This document shows positions 6,328-12,983 of a DNA stretch of 16,244 nucleotides, one piece after another (the stretch's first letter is position 1; each line of letters opens with the position of its first letter). The notes beneath the pieces were generated by a model that was given only the letters and a program-made list of their open reading frames with translations, searched no databases and had not been told where the DNA came from. Both the position numbers and the translations under genes were made by a program. Source of the stretch: Candidatus Woesearchaeota archaeon (GTDB lineage Archaea; Nanobdellota; Nanobdellia; Woesearchaeales; GW2011-AR4); assembly GCA_016185865.1 (NCBI GenBank), contig JACPMU010000064.1, positions 1-16,244 of the forward strand, given 5' to 3'.

Positions 6328-6627
6328 CTAAACAGTCACCAGGACATTAGAGCTCCCGCAGTAGAAATAGCTTCTTGAATTTTCAAGCTTGAGGTACCTT
6401 TTCAGCCTGCTCAGCTGCTTTTTTGCCTTTAAAATCCGGTAAGAGCATTTAACCTCATACAAGTCAAATCTGCTGCCTTTTTTTGCCATTATGTCAATCT
6501 CGCCAAAAGAGCGCTTGGAAAGCTTTATGGGCACATTCACAGATATAGAATCATACTTGTCCTTAATCTTGTTGCTTAACTCTAAAACATACCTATCGTG
6601 TTTAGACAGCTTGATGGTTTCCACCAA
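6328..6627 (-). CDS. Small PD-(D/E)XK nuclease-like protein
   Basis: The product has 99 residues. GEIDIMAKKGSRFDLYEVKC (42-61) holds the core of the PD-(D/E)XK fold: Asp45, then Glu58-Val-Lys60 twelve residues on. Glu16 in the first helix could be the remaining acidic ligand. This is the layout of Holliday-junction-resolvase-like and UPF0102/YraN-like proteins. The basic segment KAKKQLSRLKRYLK (67-80) after the core suits DNA contact. The start is TTG 6627 or GTG 6624, about 30 nt from a TATA box, so leaderless. It is divergent from scpA. Substrate and role are unknown; a repair or junction nuclease is the natural guess. Confidence 0.78.
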   Translation of the reverse strand: MVETIKLSKHDRYVLELSNKIKDKYDSISVNVPIKLSKRSFGEIDIMAKKGSRFDLYEVKCSYRILKAKKQLSRLKRYLKLENSRSYFYCGSSNVLVTV

Positions 6628-6651
6628 TAAGCAATCCCTTAGGCAGCTGGT

Positions 6652-6659
6652 TTATATAA
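6652..6659 (-). promoter_or_regulatory. TATA box for the nuclease-like gene
   Basis: TTATATAA on either strand, 32 nt from TTG 6627 (35 nt from GTG 6624) on the minus strand. It lies in the 91-nt divergent region shared with scpA, which has its own box at 6689. Confidence 0.45.
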
Positions 6660-6688
6660 TTTTCGGTTACTTCTGTGTAATGAATAAA

Positions 6689-6696
6689 TTTATATA
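6689..6696 (+). promoter_or_regulatory. TATA box for scpA
   Basis: TTTATATA, exactly 30 nt from its first base to the scpA ATG (6719), with no Shine-Dalgarno in between. Predicts a leaderless scpA message. Confidence 0.6.
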
Positions 6697-6718
6697 TTAT
6701 AAGCGCTGAAATTTAGCC

Positions 6719-7486
6719 ATGGACCCGCATGAAAGGATTTTTAGCATAATCTTCTCAAAGGCTGATGAAATCACCTGGCAGACCATCATCTACGAGCTTG
6801 TCAAAAGCGAGCAGATGGACCCTTGGGACATAGATGTGAGTATTCTAACCCAAAAGTACATTGACATGCTCAGAGGCTTAAAAGAGCATGATTTCAGGAT
6901 TTCAGGCAAGGTTTTGCTGGCTGCAGCCATTTTGCTCAAGATCAAGTCAAATAAGCTTGTTGGAGAGGACTTAAGCGAGCTTGACAGGCTTTTAATTGGC
7001 GTTGAAGATGAGATGGAAGAGCTTGGGTTTGAGGAAACAGGAGAAATTCCAAAACTCGGTGAAATAGCCCCTTTAATCCCAAGAACTCCACAGCCAAGGA
7101 AAAGAAAGGTGTCAATATTTGACCTTGTTGAGGCTTTGGAAAGGGCTTTGGAAGTCAAGAAAAGAAGATTATTGCATTCAATTCCCCCTCTCAACCTTGA
7201 AGCGCCAAAAAAGAAAAAGGATGTCACTGAAATAATAAGGGAGGTTTACGGAAGAATAAAGCATTTTTTTATAAGCGCTTTGAAGGAAACGCTCACATTC
7301 TCAAAACTGCTGCCTTCAGAGTCAAAAGAGGACAAAGTCCACACTTTCATTCCCTTATTGCATTTGTCCCAGCAGAACAAGATAGAGCTTGTGCAGGACA
7401 TTCCTTTTGGGGAAATACAGATTTTGCTTAAGAGGAAGGAAGAGGAGCAAAGGGTTGATGAGAAAGGGAATATTGTTAAAAGTTAA
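6719..7486 (+). CDS. scpA: Segregation and condensation protein A (SMC kleisin)
   Basis: Kleisin subunit that bridges the heads of an SMC dimer in chromosome condensation and segregation. The 255 residues suit archaeal ScpA. The N-terminal signature ITWQTIIYELVKSEQMDPWD (18-37), continuing IDVSILTQKYIDML, and then AAAILLKIKSNKL (68-80) form the helical domain that binds the SMC neck. A charged, Pro-rich linker covers about 100-165. A C-terminal winged helix with FIPLLHLSQQNKIELVQDIP (210-229) would bind the SMC cap. No smc or scpB is in the window. ATG 6719 was chosen by its 30-nt distance from the TATA box. Confidence 0.9.
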   Translation: MDPHERIFSIIFSKADEITWQTIIYELVKSEQMDPWDIDVSILTQKYIDMLRGLKEHDFRISGKVLLAAAILLKIKSNKLVGEDLSELDRLLIGVEDEMEELGFEETGEIPKLGEIAPLIPRTPQPRKRKVSIFDLVEALERALEVKKRRLLHSIPPLNLEAPKKKKDVTEIIREVYGRIKHFFISALKETLTFSKLLPSESKEDKVHTFIPLLHLSQQNKIELVQDIPFGEIQILLKRKEEEQRVDEKGNIVKS

Positions 7487-7506
7487 TAAAAATCCAAAAA
7501 ACAAGG

Positions 7507-7514
7507 TTTATATA
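7507..7514 (+). promoter_or_regulatory. TATA box for the gene at 7537
   Basis: TTTATATA, exactly 30 nt from its first base to ATG 7537, with no Shine-Dalgarno. Same spacing as scpA. Confidence 0.58.
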
Positions 7515-7536
7515 CTTAAAAAAAATACTGTTAAAA

Positions 7537-8070
7537 ATGGGTCTTAGATTATATCCACCAACACGTTCAGGAGCACATTCTAACTTAATTGAATTGGTAA
7601 GACATTATCGTCCATTTCCTATAAGTAATCCACTTCATGGAAGACGTGAATATAATTTAGATGTTGGTGTAGAAAGATTTTATGAACAGAATGAAGCTTT
7701 AATCCAATCTAAACCTCATTTAGTTTTAGAACTTCAAAATTCTGATAGCGTTGACAGAAGGTTTAGATTTAATTATTCACAATTAGAACTAAGTTTAAGT
7801 TCACCATTGGTAAAGGAAATTTATGACAGCTTGAGAAACGGCAAAAAGGCACGATTTAAAGGAAGGCTAACAATACACACAGACTGGGCGCTGATACCGC
7901 CAACAAGAGAAGTAACTGGAGAATTAACAGGAGAACTTGCAGTAGACGGAAGAACATATCATACTAACTTTACCTCAAAGCATCATTTGGAAATACGTCC
8001 ATATCTTCGGCAGATTTCTCCTAAATCCCAACTATCAACATACCATACCAAACCCCCGAAATCTTTTTAA
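7537..8070 (+). CDS. Unrecognised 177-residue protein
   Basis: I do not recognise it. The protein is soluble and basic, with no signal peptide or membrane segment. PHLVLELQNSDSVDRRF and ARFKGRLTIHTDWALIPPT alternate hydrophobic and polar residues, suggesting beta strands. The region TREVTGELTGELAVDGRTYH also looks beta-rich. The C-terminal 25 residues are Ser/Pro/Thr-rich and probably disordered. Codon use differs from the neighbours: about a third of its Arg codons are CGN (mostly CGT), while scpA next door uses AGA/AGG, so it may be acquired or simply under different constraint. ATG 7537 fits a leaderless message. Confidence 0.65.
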   Translation: MGLRLYPPTRSGAHSNLIELVRHYRPFPISNPLHGRREYNLDVGVERFYEQNEALIQSKPHLVLELQNSDSVDRRFRFNYSQLELSLSSPLVKEIYDSLRNGKKARFKGRLTIHTDWALIPPTREVTGELTGELAVDGRTYHTNFTSKHHLEIRPYLRQISPKSQLSTYHTKPPKSF

Positions 8071-8071
8071 A
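8064..8071 (+). promoter_or_regulatory. TATA-like box for prs
   Basis: TTTTTAAA overlaps the stop codon of the preceding gene (8068-8070). Initiation about 30 nt on would leave a leader of roughly 17 nt containing GGGTGG (8101-8106), the likely ribosome binding site for the TTG start at 8111. Confidence 0.45.
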
Positions 8072-8110
8072 CACACCTTTATTCTAAAAGGCTATAAACA
8101 GGGTGGTTTT

Positions 8111-9085
8111 TTGCTCAAGGAACACTTCAAGCTAATCTCGGGAACTGCAAACAAGAAGCTGGCTGAAGAGGTAGCTAAAATACTGAAAATACCTTTGACG
8201 CCGGTTGAAATAAAGCGGTTTCATGATGGAGAAATATACTGCAGGGTTCTTGAAAGCGTAAGAGGCTGCGATGTTTATGTCATACAGCCGACATCTCCCG
8301 ATGCAAGCCTGAACTTAATGGAACTGCTGATTTTGGTTGATGCATTAAAGAGATCCTCTCCTGAGAAGATAACAGCAGTAATTCCATACTATGGCTACTG
8401 CCGGCAGGATAAAAAAACAAAACCGAGAGAGCCGATAACAGCAAAGCTTGTTGCCAACATGATTGAAACAGCAGGGGTTGACAGGGTTATAATGTTTGAT
8501 TTGCACGTTGCCCAAGTTCAGGGATTTTTTGACATTCCAAGCGACAACCTTGAGGTTACGCCTTTATTTGCTGATTATATAGCAAGCAAAAAGCTGAAAG
8601 ACATTGTTATTGTAAGCCCTGATGCAGGAGGCGCGGCAAGGGCAAGGTCATACGGAAAGATATTGGATGCGCCGATTGCAATCATAGACAAGAGAAGGCC
8701 AGAGCAGAATGTTGCCATGGTTGAAAATGTTATAGGGGATGTCAATGGCAAAACAGCCTTTGTGGTGGACGACATAATAGACACAGCCGGCTCGATAACA
8801 GAAGCAGCAAATATCCTTATGAAATTCGGGGCCAAGGACGTTTATGCGATTGCCACACACGGGGTTTTGTCTGATTCAGCTGCGGAAAAGATAAGCAAAT
8901 CCAGAATAAAAGAAACAGTTGTAACAAACACTATAGACATTCCAAAAAATAAAATGACAAACAAGCTTAAAGTAATATCAATAGCGCCTTTGCTTGCTGA
9001 AACCATCAAAAGAACTCATGAAGGCCTTCCAATGGGGGTTGTTTATGAGGAAATGTATAAAAAGCTCGAAAAGAAATTAAAATAG
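8111..9085 (+). CDS. prs: Ribose-phosphate pyrophosphokinase (PRPP synthetase)
   Basis: Makes PRPP from ribose 5-phosphate and ATP for purines, pyrimidines, His and Trp, and for PurF in this window. Motifs in order: RFHDGEIYCRVLESVRGCDV, PYYGYCRQDKKTKPREPITA (catalytic flexible loop and ATP site), FDLHVAQVQGFFDIPSDNL, VVSPDAGGAARAR by its position in IVIVSPDAGGAARAR, and the ribose-5-phosphate loop VVDDIIDTAGSI. At 324 residues, with DLHxxQxQGFFDIP, it resembles bacterial class I enzymes more than the shorter archaeal type. The TTG start at 8111 follows GGGTGG by 4 nt, and the protein begins right at the first family strand (KLISGTANKKLAEEVA). The prefoldin gene follows after 1 nt. Confidence 0.94.
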   Translation: MLKEHFKLISGTANKKLAEEVAKILKIPLTPVEIKRFHDGEIYCRVLESVRGCDVYVIQPTSPDASLNLMELLILVDALKRSSPEKITAVIPYYGYCRQDKKTKPREPITAKLVANMIETAGVDRVIMFDLHVAQVQGFFDIPSDNLEVTPLFADYIASKKLKDIVIVSPDAGGAARARSYGKILDAPIAIIDKRRPEQNVAMVENVIGDVNGKTAFVVDDIIDTAGSITEAANILMKFGAKDVYAIATHGVLSDSAAEKISKSRIKETVVTNTIDIPKNKMTNKLKVISIAPLLAETIKRTHEGLPMGVVYEEMYKKLEKKLK

Positions 9086-9086
9086 A

Positions 9087-9503
9087 ATGGAGCAAAAAGA
9101 AAAAAAAGTGCAGGAAATGTATATGGAGTTCAAGATGCTTGACAATTACATCAAGCAGCTGCAGAGCCAGCTTGAAATGGTGACCCACCAGCTGATAGAG
9201 CTGAATTCAACCAACAGCAGCTTAAATGAATTTGCAAAGCTTGATGCCGGAAAGGAGATATTTGTCCCGCTAAGCTCCGGAATTTTTGCCAAAGCCAGCA
9301 TAAAAGACACATCAAAGCTGCTTGTGAACGTAGGCGCAAATGTCGCTGTTAAAAAAGACATCGAGTCCACAAAAAAGCTTATTGAAAAGCAGATGGAAGA
9401 GATAAAAAAAATCCAGAAGCAGATGGCAAACGACCTTGAAAAGATGACCCATCACGCTGCCCAGCTTGAAATGAAGCTCCAGGGAATGGCTTCAGAGGAA
9501 TAA
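9087..9503 (+). CDS. pfdA: Prefoldin alpha subunit
   Basis: Subunit of the jellyfish-shaped prefoldin chaperone (two alpha, four beta) that hands unfolded proteins to the thermosome. The 138 residues hold two long coiled-coil arms (about 1-48 and 88-135) separated by a beta-hairpin body. EIFVPLSSGIFAKASIKDTS and LLVNVGANVAVKK are the alpha-subunit signatures of that body. It starts 1 nt after the prs stop, so the two are probably co-transcribed. Its place directly upstream of ftsY repeats an order common in archaeal genomes. Confidence 0.93.
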   Translation: MEQKEKKVQEMYMEFKMLDNYIKQLQSQLEMVTHQLIELNSTNSSLNEFAKLDAGKEIFVPLSSGIFAKASIKDTSKLLVNVGANVAVKKDIESTKKLIEKQMEEIKKIQKQMANDLEKMTHHAAQLEMKLQGMASEE

Positions 9504-9521
9504 ATATTCTTATTTTGGCTG

Positions 9522-9529
9522 TTTTTAAA
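9522..9529 (+). promoter_or_regulatory. TATA-like box upstream of ftsY
   Basis: TTTTTAAA, 19 nt after the pfdA stop. Initiation about 30 nt on would fall near 9552, leaving a leader of about 33 nt before ATG 9585 that holds two overlapping hairpins and the GGAGGT ribosome binding site. Confidence 0.4.
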
Positions 9530-9548
9530 ACCACAAAAATGTCACAAA

Positions 9549-9580
9549 TTTTTGGGGTCCCAAAAACCCCGGAGGTTTTT
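9549..9580 (+). promoter_or_regulatory. Two alternative hairpins over the ftsY ribosome binding site
   Basis: Hairpin 1 pairs TTTTTGG (9549-9555) with CCAAAAA (9560-9566). Hairpin 2 pairs AAAAACC (9562-9568) with GGTTTTT (9574-9580) and holds part of the GGAGGT Shine-Dalgarno (9571-9576) in stem and loop. They share AAAAA at 9562-9566 and cannot form together. The ATG follows at 9585. The pairing is seen in the sequence; a regulatory role is inference. Confidence 0.4.
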
Positions 9581-9584
9581 TAGG

Positions 9585-10862
9585 ATGTTCAAATTTTTAA
9601 AGGAAAAGCTGAAAAGCGCAATCTCGAAGATTTCTGAAAACGTTGAGAAAGAGGGCAAAGTAGAGGAAAAAATAGCTGAAAAGCCTGTTGAAGAGAAGGG
9701 ATTTTTTGCAAAATTAAAGGAAAGGTTTACAGGCAAAGAGGAAATAATTGAGGATAAGAAAGAAGTCATTGAAGAAAAAAAGATAAAAACTGAGGAAAAG
9801 CCAGAAATAAAAGAAAAAGAAAAACCAATAATCAGTGGACATAGGAAAACAGAACATCCAAAAATAAAGCCTGAAATAAAACATCCAATAAAAAAAGAGG
9901 AAAAATACGAAAAGCCGGAAATAACAGAGCCCAAAGAAGAAATTCAGGAAAAAATTCAAGCAAGAGAGGAACCGGAAAAAAAAGGCTTCTTTGCCGCTAT
10001 AACCGAAAAAATAACAACAACAAAAATTGACAATGCGCAGTTTGAAAAGCTGTTTTGGGAGCTGGAAATGGCGCTGATGGAAAACAATGTCGCTGTTGAA
10101 GTCATTGAAAAGATAAAAACGGATTTGAAAGAGCAGCTTGTTGAAAAGCCGATAAAAAGAATGAAGGTTGAGGAGACAATAATCTCAGCATTGAAAAACT
10201 CAATTGAAGAATTATTTCAAAATAACAGTATAGACTTAATTGAGGAAATAAAAAATAAGAAGGAAAAGCCATACATTATCGCTTTCTTCGGCATTAATGG
10301 AAGCGGCAAGACAACAAGCATTGCAAAACTTGCAAACATGCTCAAGGAGGAAAAAATCTCCTGCGTACTCGCGGCTTCTGACACATTCAGGGCTGCTTCA
10401 ATAGAGCAGCTTCAGCAGCATGCCGACAGACTGGGAATAAAAATGATAAAGCATGACTACGGAAGCGATCCGGCTGCAGTCGCGTTTGATGCCATAAAGC
10501 ACGCAAAGGCAAAGAATATTGACGTTGTTTTAATAGACACTGCAGGAAGGATGCACAGCAACACGAATTTGATTGATGAAATGAAAAAAATAATAAGGGT
10601 TGCAAAGCCTGACCTGAAAATTTTTGTCGGCGAAAGCATAACAGGAAATGACTGCATCGAGCAGGCAAAGACATTCAACGAAGCAGTTGGAATTGACGGC
10701 ATTATACTGGCAAAAGCTGACATCGATGAGAAAGGAGGCGCTGCTGTTTCAGTTTCCTATGTTACAAAAAAGCCGATTTTATTTCTAGGCACAGGGCAAA
10801 AGTACAGTGATTTGGAAACTTTTAATTCTGAAGTTGTAATAAAGAGTTTGGGGCTGGCTTAA
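9585..10862 (+). CDS. ftsY: Signal recognition particle receptor FtsY
   Basis: Membrane-docking GTPase that receives SRP-ribosome complexes. ATG 9585 follows a GGAGGT site by 8 nt and gives 425 residues. A TTG at 9552 would add 11 residues and is less likely. Residues 1-145 are a Glu/Lys-rich A domain with three amphipathic stretches: MFKFLKEKLKSAISKIS, KGFFAKLKERFTGK (38-51) and KGFFAAITEKITTTK (133-147). The N domain covers about 148-225. In the G domain: GINGSGKTT (236-244), DTFRAAS (266-272), DTAGR (318-322), AKAD (376-379, with Ala where Thr is usual) and EKGGAA (382-387). It converges on the helicase fragment, sharing TTAA at its stop. Confidence 0.95.
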   Translation: MFKFLKEKLKSAISKISENVEKEGKVEEKIAEKPVEEKGFFAKLKERFTGKEEIIEDKKEVIEEKKIKTEEKPEIKEKEKPIISGHRKTEHPKIKPEIKHPIKKEEKYEKPEITEPKEEIQEKIQAREEPEKKGFFAAITEKITTTKIDNAQFEKLFWELEMALMENNVAVEVIEKIKTDLKEQLVEKPIKRMKVEETIISALKNSIEELFQNNSIDLIEEIKNKKEKPYIIAFFGINGSGKTTSIAKLANMLKEEKISCVLAASDTFRAASIEQLQQHADRLGIKMIKHDYGSDPAAVAFDAIKHAKAKNIDVVLIDTAGRMHSNTNLIDEMKKIIRVAKPDLKIFVGESITGNDCIEQAKTFNEAVGIDGIILAKADIDEKGGAAVSVSYVTKKPILFLGTGQKYSDLETFNSEVVIKSLGLA

Positions 10863-11521
10863 TCAAACTCAATCTTTCCGTCAAAACAAATCCCCTTGTG
10901 CAGCTTTACAGGCCTCCACTCGTCAACAACCAAGTCAGCCTGAAGCCATTCTGCAAGCTCTTCTGAATTGCCTATAGTAGCGCTCAACCCGATTATCTGC
11001 GCATTTTTCAGCAGTTTTTTTAATATTGTAAGCAAAATCTCCAGTGTAGGCCCCCTTTCGGCGTCGTTCAGCAGATGAATTTCATCCACAACCACTGTTG
11101 CAATGCCTGCGAGCCATGGCGCATGGTGCCTTATCAATGAGTCAAGCTTTTCTGATGTTGTGACAATCAAGTCGTAATCTGCAAGAAAAGGGTCAGCTGA
11201 ATCTATGTTGCCTATTGACAGGGCTATTTTTGCAATCTTATCATACCTTCTCTTGAAGTCCCTGTACTTTTCAGATGCCAAAGCCTTCAGCGGCACTATG
11301 TAAACTGTTTTGCCCTTGCCTTCAATAATTGACTTTAATGCAGCAAGCTCTGCAATTAATGTCTTTCCGGATGCTGTTGGCGTGCAGACCAAAAGGCTTT
11401 CACCCTTTAAGAGCCCTTTTTTGATTGATTTTTCCTGCGCAGGCCTTAGAATTTCTATCTCTTTCTCAAGAATATTGTATAATTCCTCTGGAATCTCTCT
11501 TTTTATTGATTTAAGCTCCAT
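10859..11521 (-). CDS. Hel308-like DEAD/DEAH helicase, first RecA domain only
   Basis: The 220 residues match only the N-terminal RecA-like domain of Hel308/Ski2-type helicases, which are normally about 700 residues. Visible motifs: LRPAQEKSI (25-33, Q motif), TPTASGKT (47-54, Walker A), VPLKALASEK (76-85, Ia), TTSEKLDSL (121-129, Ib), DEIH (146-149, Walker B) and GLSATIGN (178-185, III). The protein ends GKICFDG-like at KGICFDGKIEFD, just where the linker to RecA2 begins. RecA2, winged-helix and ratchet domains are absent, and the DNA beyond the stop is intact ftsY. It is either half of a split helicase or a remnant. Alone it could bind ATP but should not unwind DNA. ATG 11521 is 30 nt from a TATA box. 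Confidence 0.88.
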   Translation of the reverse strand: MELKSIKREIPEELYNILEKEIEILRPAQEKSIKKGLLKGESLLVCTPTASGKTLIAELAALKSIIEGKGKTVYIVPLKALASEKYRDFKRRYDKIAKIALSIGNIDSADPFLADYDLIVTTSEKLDSLIRHHAPWLAGIATVVVDEIHLLNDAERGPTLEILLTILKKLLKNAQIIGLSATIGNSEELAEWLQADLVVDEWRPVKLHKGICFDGKIEFD

Positions 11522-11543
11522 GATTTGAAATATTCTCCAGTTG

Positions 11544-11551
11544 TTTTTAAA
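11544..11551 (-). promoter_or_regulatory. TATA box for the helicase fragment
   Basis: Minus strand TTTAAAAA, exactly 30 nt from its first base (11551) to the ATG (11521). It lies in a 74-nt divergent region with a separate box for the other direction. Confidence 0.5.
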
Positions 11552-11565
11552 GATTATGGGTAATC

Positions 11566-11573
11566 TTTATAAA
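11566..11573 (+). promoter_or_regulatory. TATA box for the gene at 11596
   Basis: TTTATAAA, exactly 30 nt from its first base to ATG 11596, no Shine-Dalgarno. Predicts a leaderless message. Confidence 0.58.
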
Positions 11574-11595
11574 TTAAGTATAAAATGAACTGAAA

Positions 11596-12018
11596 ATGAA
11601 ACCTTTGGCTCATCTTTTGTCATCTTTAATCTTGGCATTGTCGCTTATTCCAATTTTAAAGTGGAATGCCCTGCTTGTTTTGGCAGGGGGCTTTCTGATA
11701 GACATTGACCATCATTTTTGGTACGTTTACAGATACAGGAAAATCAATATTTTTAAAGCGTACAAATTTTTTATCAAGCCAATGGACGAGAAGAACTTCA
11801 AAAGCGTGGCTGGCATACTTCTTATTTTTCATACAGCTGAATTTCTGCTGATAATGCTGGCTTTGTCTTATATTAGCAAAATTGCATTGGCATTTACGAT
11901 TGGACTGCTGTTGCATTATGCGCTTGACTTATGCTATCTTTATTTTGTTGCCAGGGGATTTGTGGTGAACCACTCCATCATTTATTGGATTTACAGGGAA
12001 AAAATTCAAAAACTTTAA
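11596..12018 (+). CDS. YdjM/DUF457-like membrane-bound metal-dependent hydrolase
   Basis: The product has 140 residues with about four membrane helices (near 8-20, 25-36, 72-90 and 95-118). Candidate metal ligands are placed as in this family: His6 in the first helix, LIDIDHH (Asp36, Asp38, His39, His40) after the second, His79 and Glu82 in the third, and His107 with Asp111 in the fourth. Families of this type are assigned as hydrolases by signature, but substrates are mostly unknown. The galT TATA box overlaps its TAA stop. The call rests on the spaced His/Asp pattern in a membrane context and is moderate. Confidence 0.7.
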   Translation: MKPLAHLLSSLILALSLIPILKWNALLVLAGGFLIDIDHHFWYVYRYRKINIFKAYKFFIKPMDEKNFKSVAGILLIFHTAEFLLIMLALSYISKIALAFTIGLLLHYALDLCYLYFVARGFVVNHSIIYWIYREKIQKL

Positions 12019-12021
12019 ATA
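12014..12021 (+). promoter_or_regulatory. TATA box for galT
   Basis: TTTAAATA within CAAAAACTTTAAATA (12007-12021), identical to the 15-mer at 3120-3134. It lies over the stop codon of the preceding gene. It is 30 nt from ATG 12044 and 24 nt from ATG 12038, which favours the later ATG as start. Confidence 0.6.
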
Positions 12022-12043
12022 AGTCTGTTTTCATGTTATGCAT

Positions 12044-12982
12044 ATGGGCATCATAAGGAAGGACTACATTCTTGACCGGTGGGTTTACTACGCTACTGAA
12101 AGGAAAAAAAGGCCCAGGGAATTCAAGAGCGCAGAGGCAAAGGACAATGCAAAAGTGTGCTTCTTCTGCCCGTGGAACACCCATTTGACGCCTCCTGAAA
12201 TCGGAAGGGTTGAGTACAAAAACGGATGGAAGCTGAGATGGTTTTTGAACAAGTTCCCTGCTGTTGAGAAAAAAGGAAATCCAAATCTTAAAACAAGGAA
12301 ATTCTACTCTGAAGGAGCTTCTTATGGAGTTCATGAGGTGATTGTTGAGACTCAGCACCACAAGTCCCAGCTTGCGGATTTGCCTGTGCAGCAGATAAGG
12401 GAACTGCTTGAAGTTTACAAAGTAAGGATAAAAGAGCTAAGCAAACTAAAAGGCATAAAATATGTTGAAGTTTTCAAAAACCATGGCAAGGATGCTGGCA
12501 CATCATTGGTGCACAGCCATTCACAGGTGACGGCATTGGCGCAAATTCCCACTTTAGTTGTTGAAGAGTGCAATGCAGCAAGAAAAAATAAAAAATGCCC
12601 ATATTGCGAGCTAATAAAAGCTGAGGCAAAGTCCAAAAGAAAAATTTTTGAAACGAAAAATGTTGTTGCATTCGCGCCTTTTGCATCACGCTTCAACTAT
12701 GAGGCATGGATTTTTGTCAAGAAGCACAAAAAGACAATGGAGGAGCTTGAAGAAAATGAGATGATGGACATGGCAGCAGCATTAAAAAAGATTCTTGCAA
12801 AACTGAAAAAAATTAATGTTTCCTACAATTTTTTTGTTCATTACTCCCCGGAAAAAGAGAACCTCCATTTTCATATTGAAATAACTCCGAGAATTGCAAC
12901 ATGGGGGGGCTTTGAATTGTCAACAAATGCTGTTATAAATTCTGTTATGCCTGAGGATGCTGCAAGGTTTTATAGGAGATAA
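12044..12982 (+). CDS. galT: Galactose-1-phosphate uridylyltransferase family (HIT-type nucleotidyltransferase)
   Basis: Transfers a nucleotidyl group between sugar phosphates through a nucleotidylated His. The 312-residue product begins MGIIRKDYILDRWVYYATER, typical of GalT. Cys39 and Cys42 (CFFC) fit the structural metal site; a second pair is CPYC (185-188). GTSLVHSHSQ (152-161) contains the active-site H-x-H-x-Q, with His159 as nucleophile. A second HIT-like half carries HFHIEITPR (275-283). Without other Leloir genes here, the true sugar or nucleotide (UDP or ADP) cannot be fixed. ATG 12044 was chosen over in-frame ATG 12038 by TATA spacing. A lipoprotein gene starts 2 nt past its stop. 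Confidence 0.88.
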   Translation: MGIIRKDYILDRWVYYATERKKRPREFKSAEAKDNAKVCFFCPWNTHLTPPEIGRVEYKNGWKLRWFLNKFPAVEKKGNPNLKTRKFYSEGASYGVHEVIVETQHHKSQLADLPVQQIRELLEVYKVRIKELSKLKGIKYVEVFKNHGKDAGTSLVHSHSQVTALAQIPTLVVEECNAARKNKKCPYCELIKAEAKSKRKIFETKNVVAFAPFASRFNYEAWIFVKKHKKTMEELEENEMMDMAAALKKILAKLKKINVSYNFFVHYSPEKENLHFHIEITPRIATWGGFELSTNAVINSVMPEDAARFYRR

Positions 12983-12983
12983 A

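Noticed and set aside
6088..6627. tRNA genes next to a nuclease-like gene as an integrated element
   Set aside because: No direct repeat of a tRNA 3' end, integrase or compositional break was seen. The nuclease-like gene lies upstream of the tRNAs with a normal promoter.
9539..9583. A 14-codon upstream frame (ATG 9539, peptide MSQIFGVPKTPEVF) ending 1 nt before the ftsY ATG
   Set aside because: The best TATA box (9522) places transcription start downstream of its ATG, and there is no ribosome binding site. It could be revived if the 5' end maps upstream of 9539.
9552..9584. TTG 9552 as the ftsY start, 30 nt from a TATA box
   Set aside because: It would add MGSQKPRRFFR, unlike FtsY N-termini, and ATG 9585 has a perfect GGAGGT site at good spacing.
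9542..9959. Long open frames antisense to ftsY (9542-9934 and 9714-9959)
   Set aside because: They are Phe/Ser-rich shadows of the Lys/Glu-rich coding strand and have no start signals. The same applies to the open frames opposite purF, scpA, eno and the PAC2 gene.
12957..12983. Longer lipoprotein frame starting inside galT
   Set aside because: The extra nine residues would spoil the signal peptide, and AGGAGA sits right before ATG 12984.
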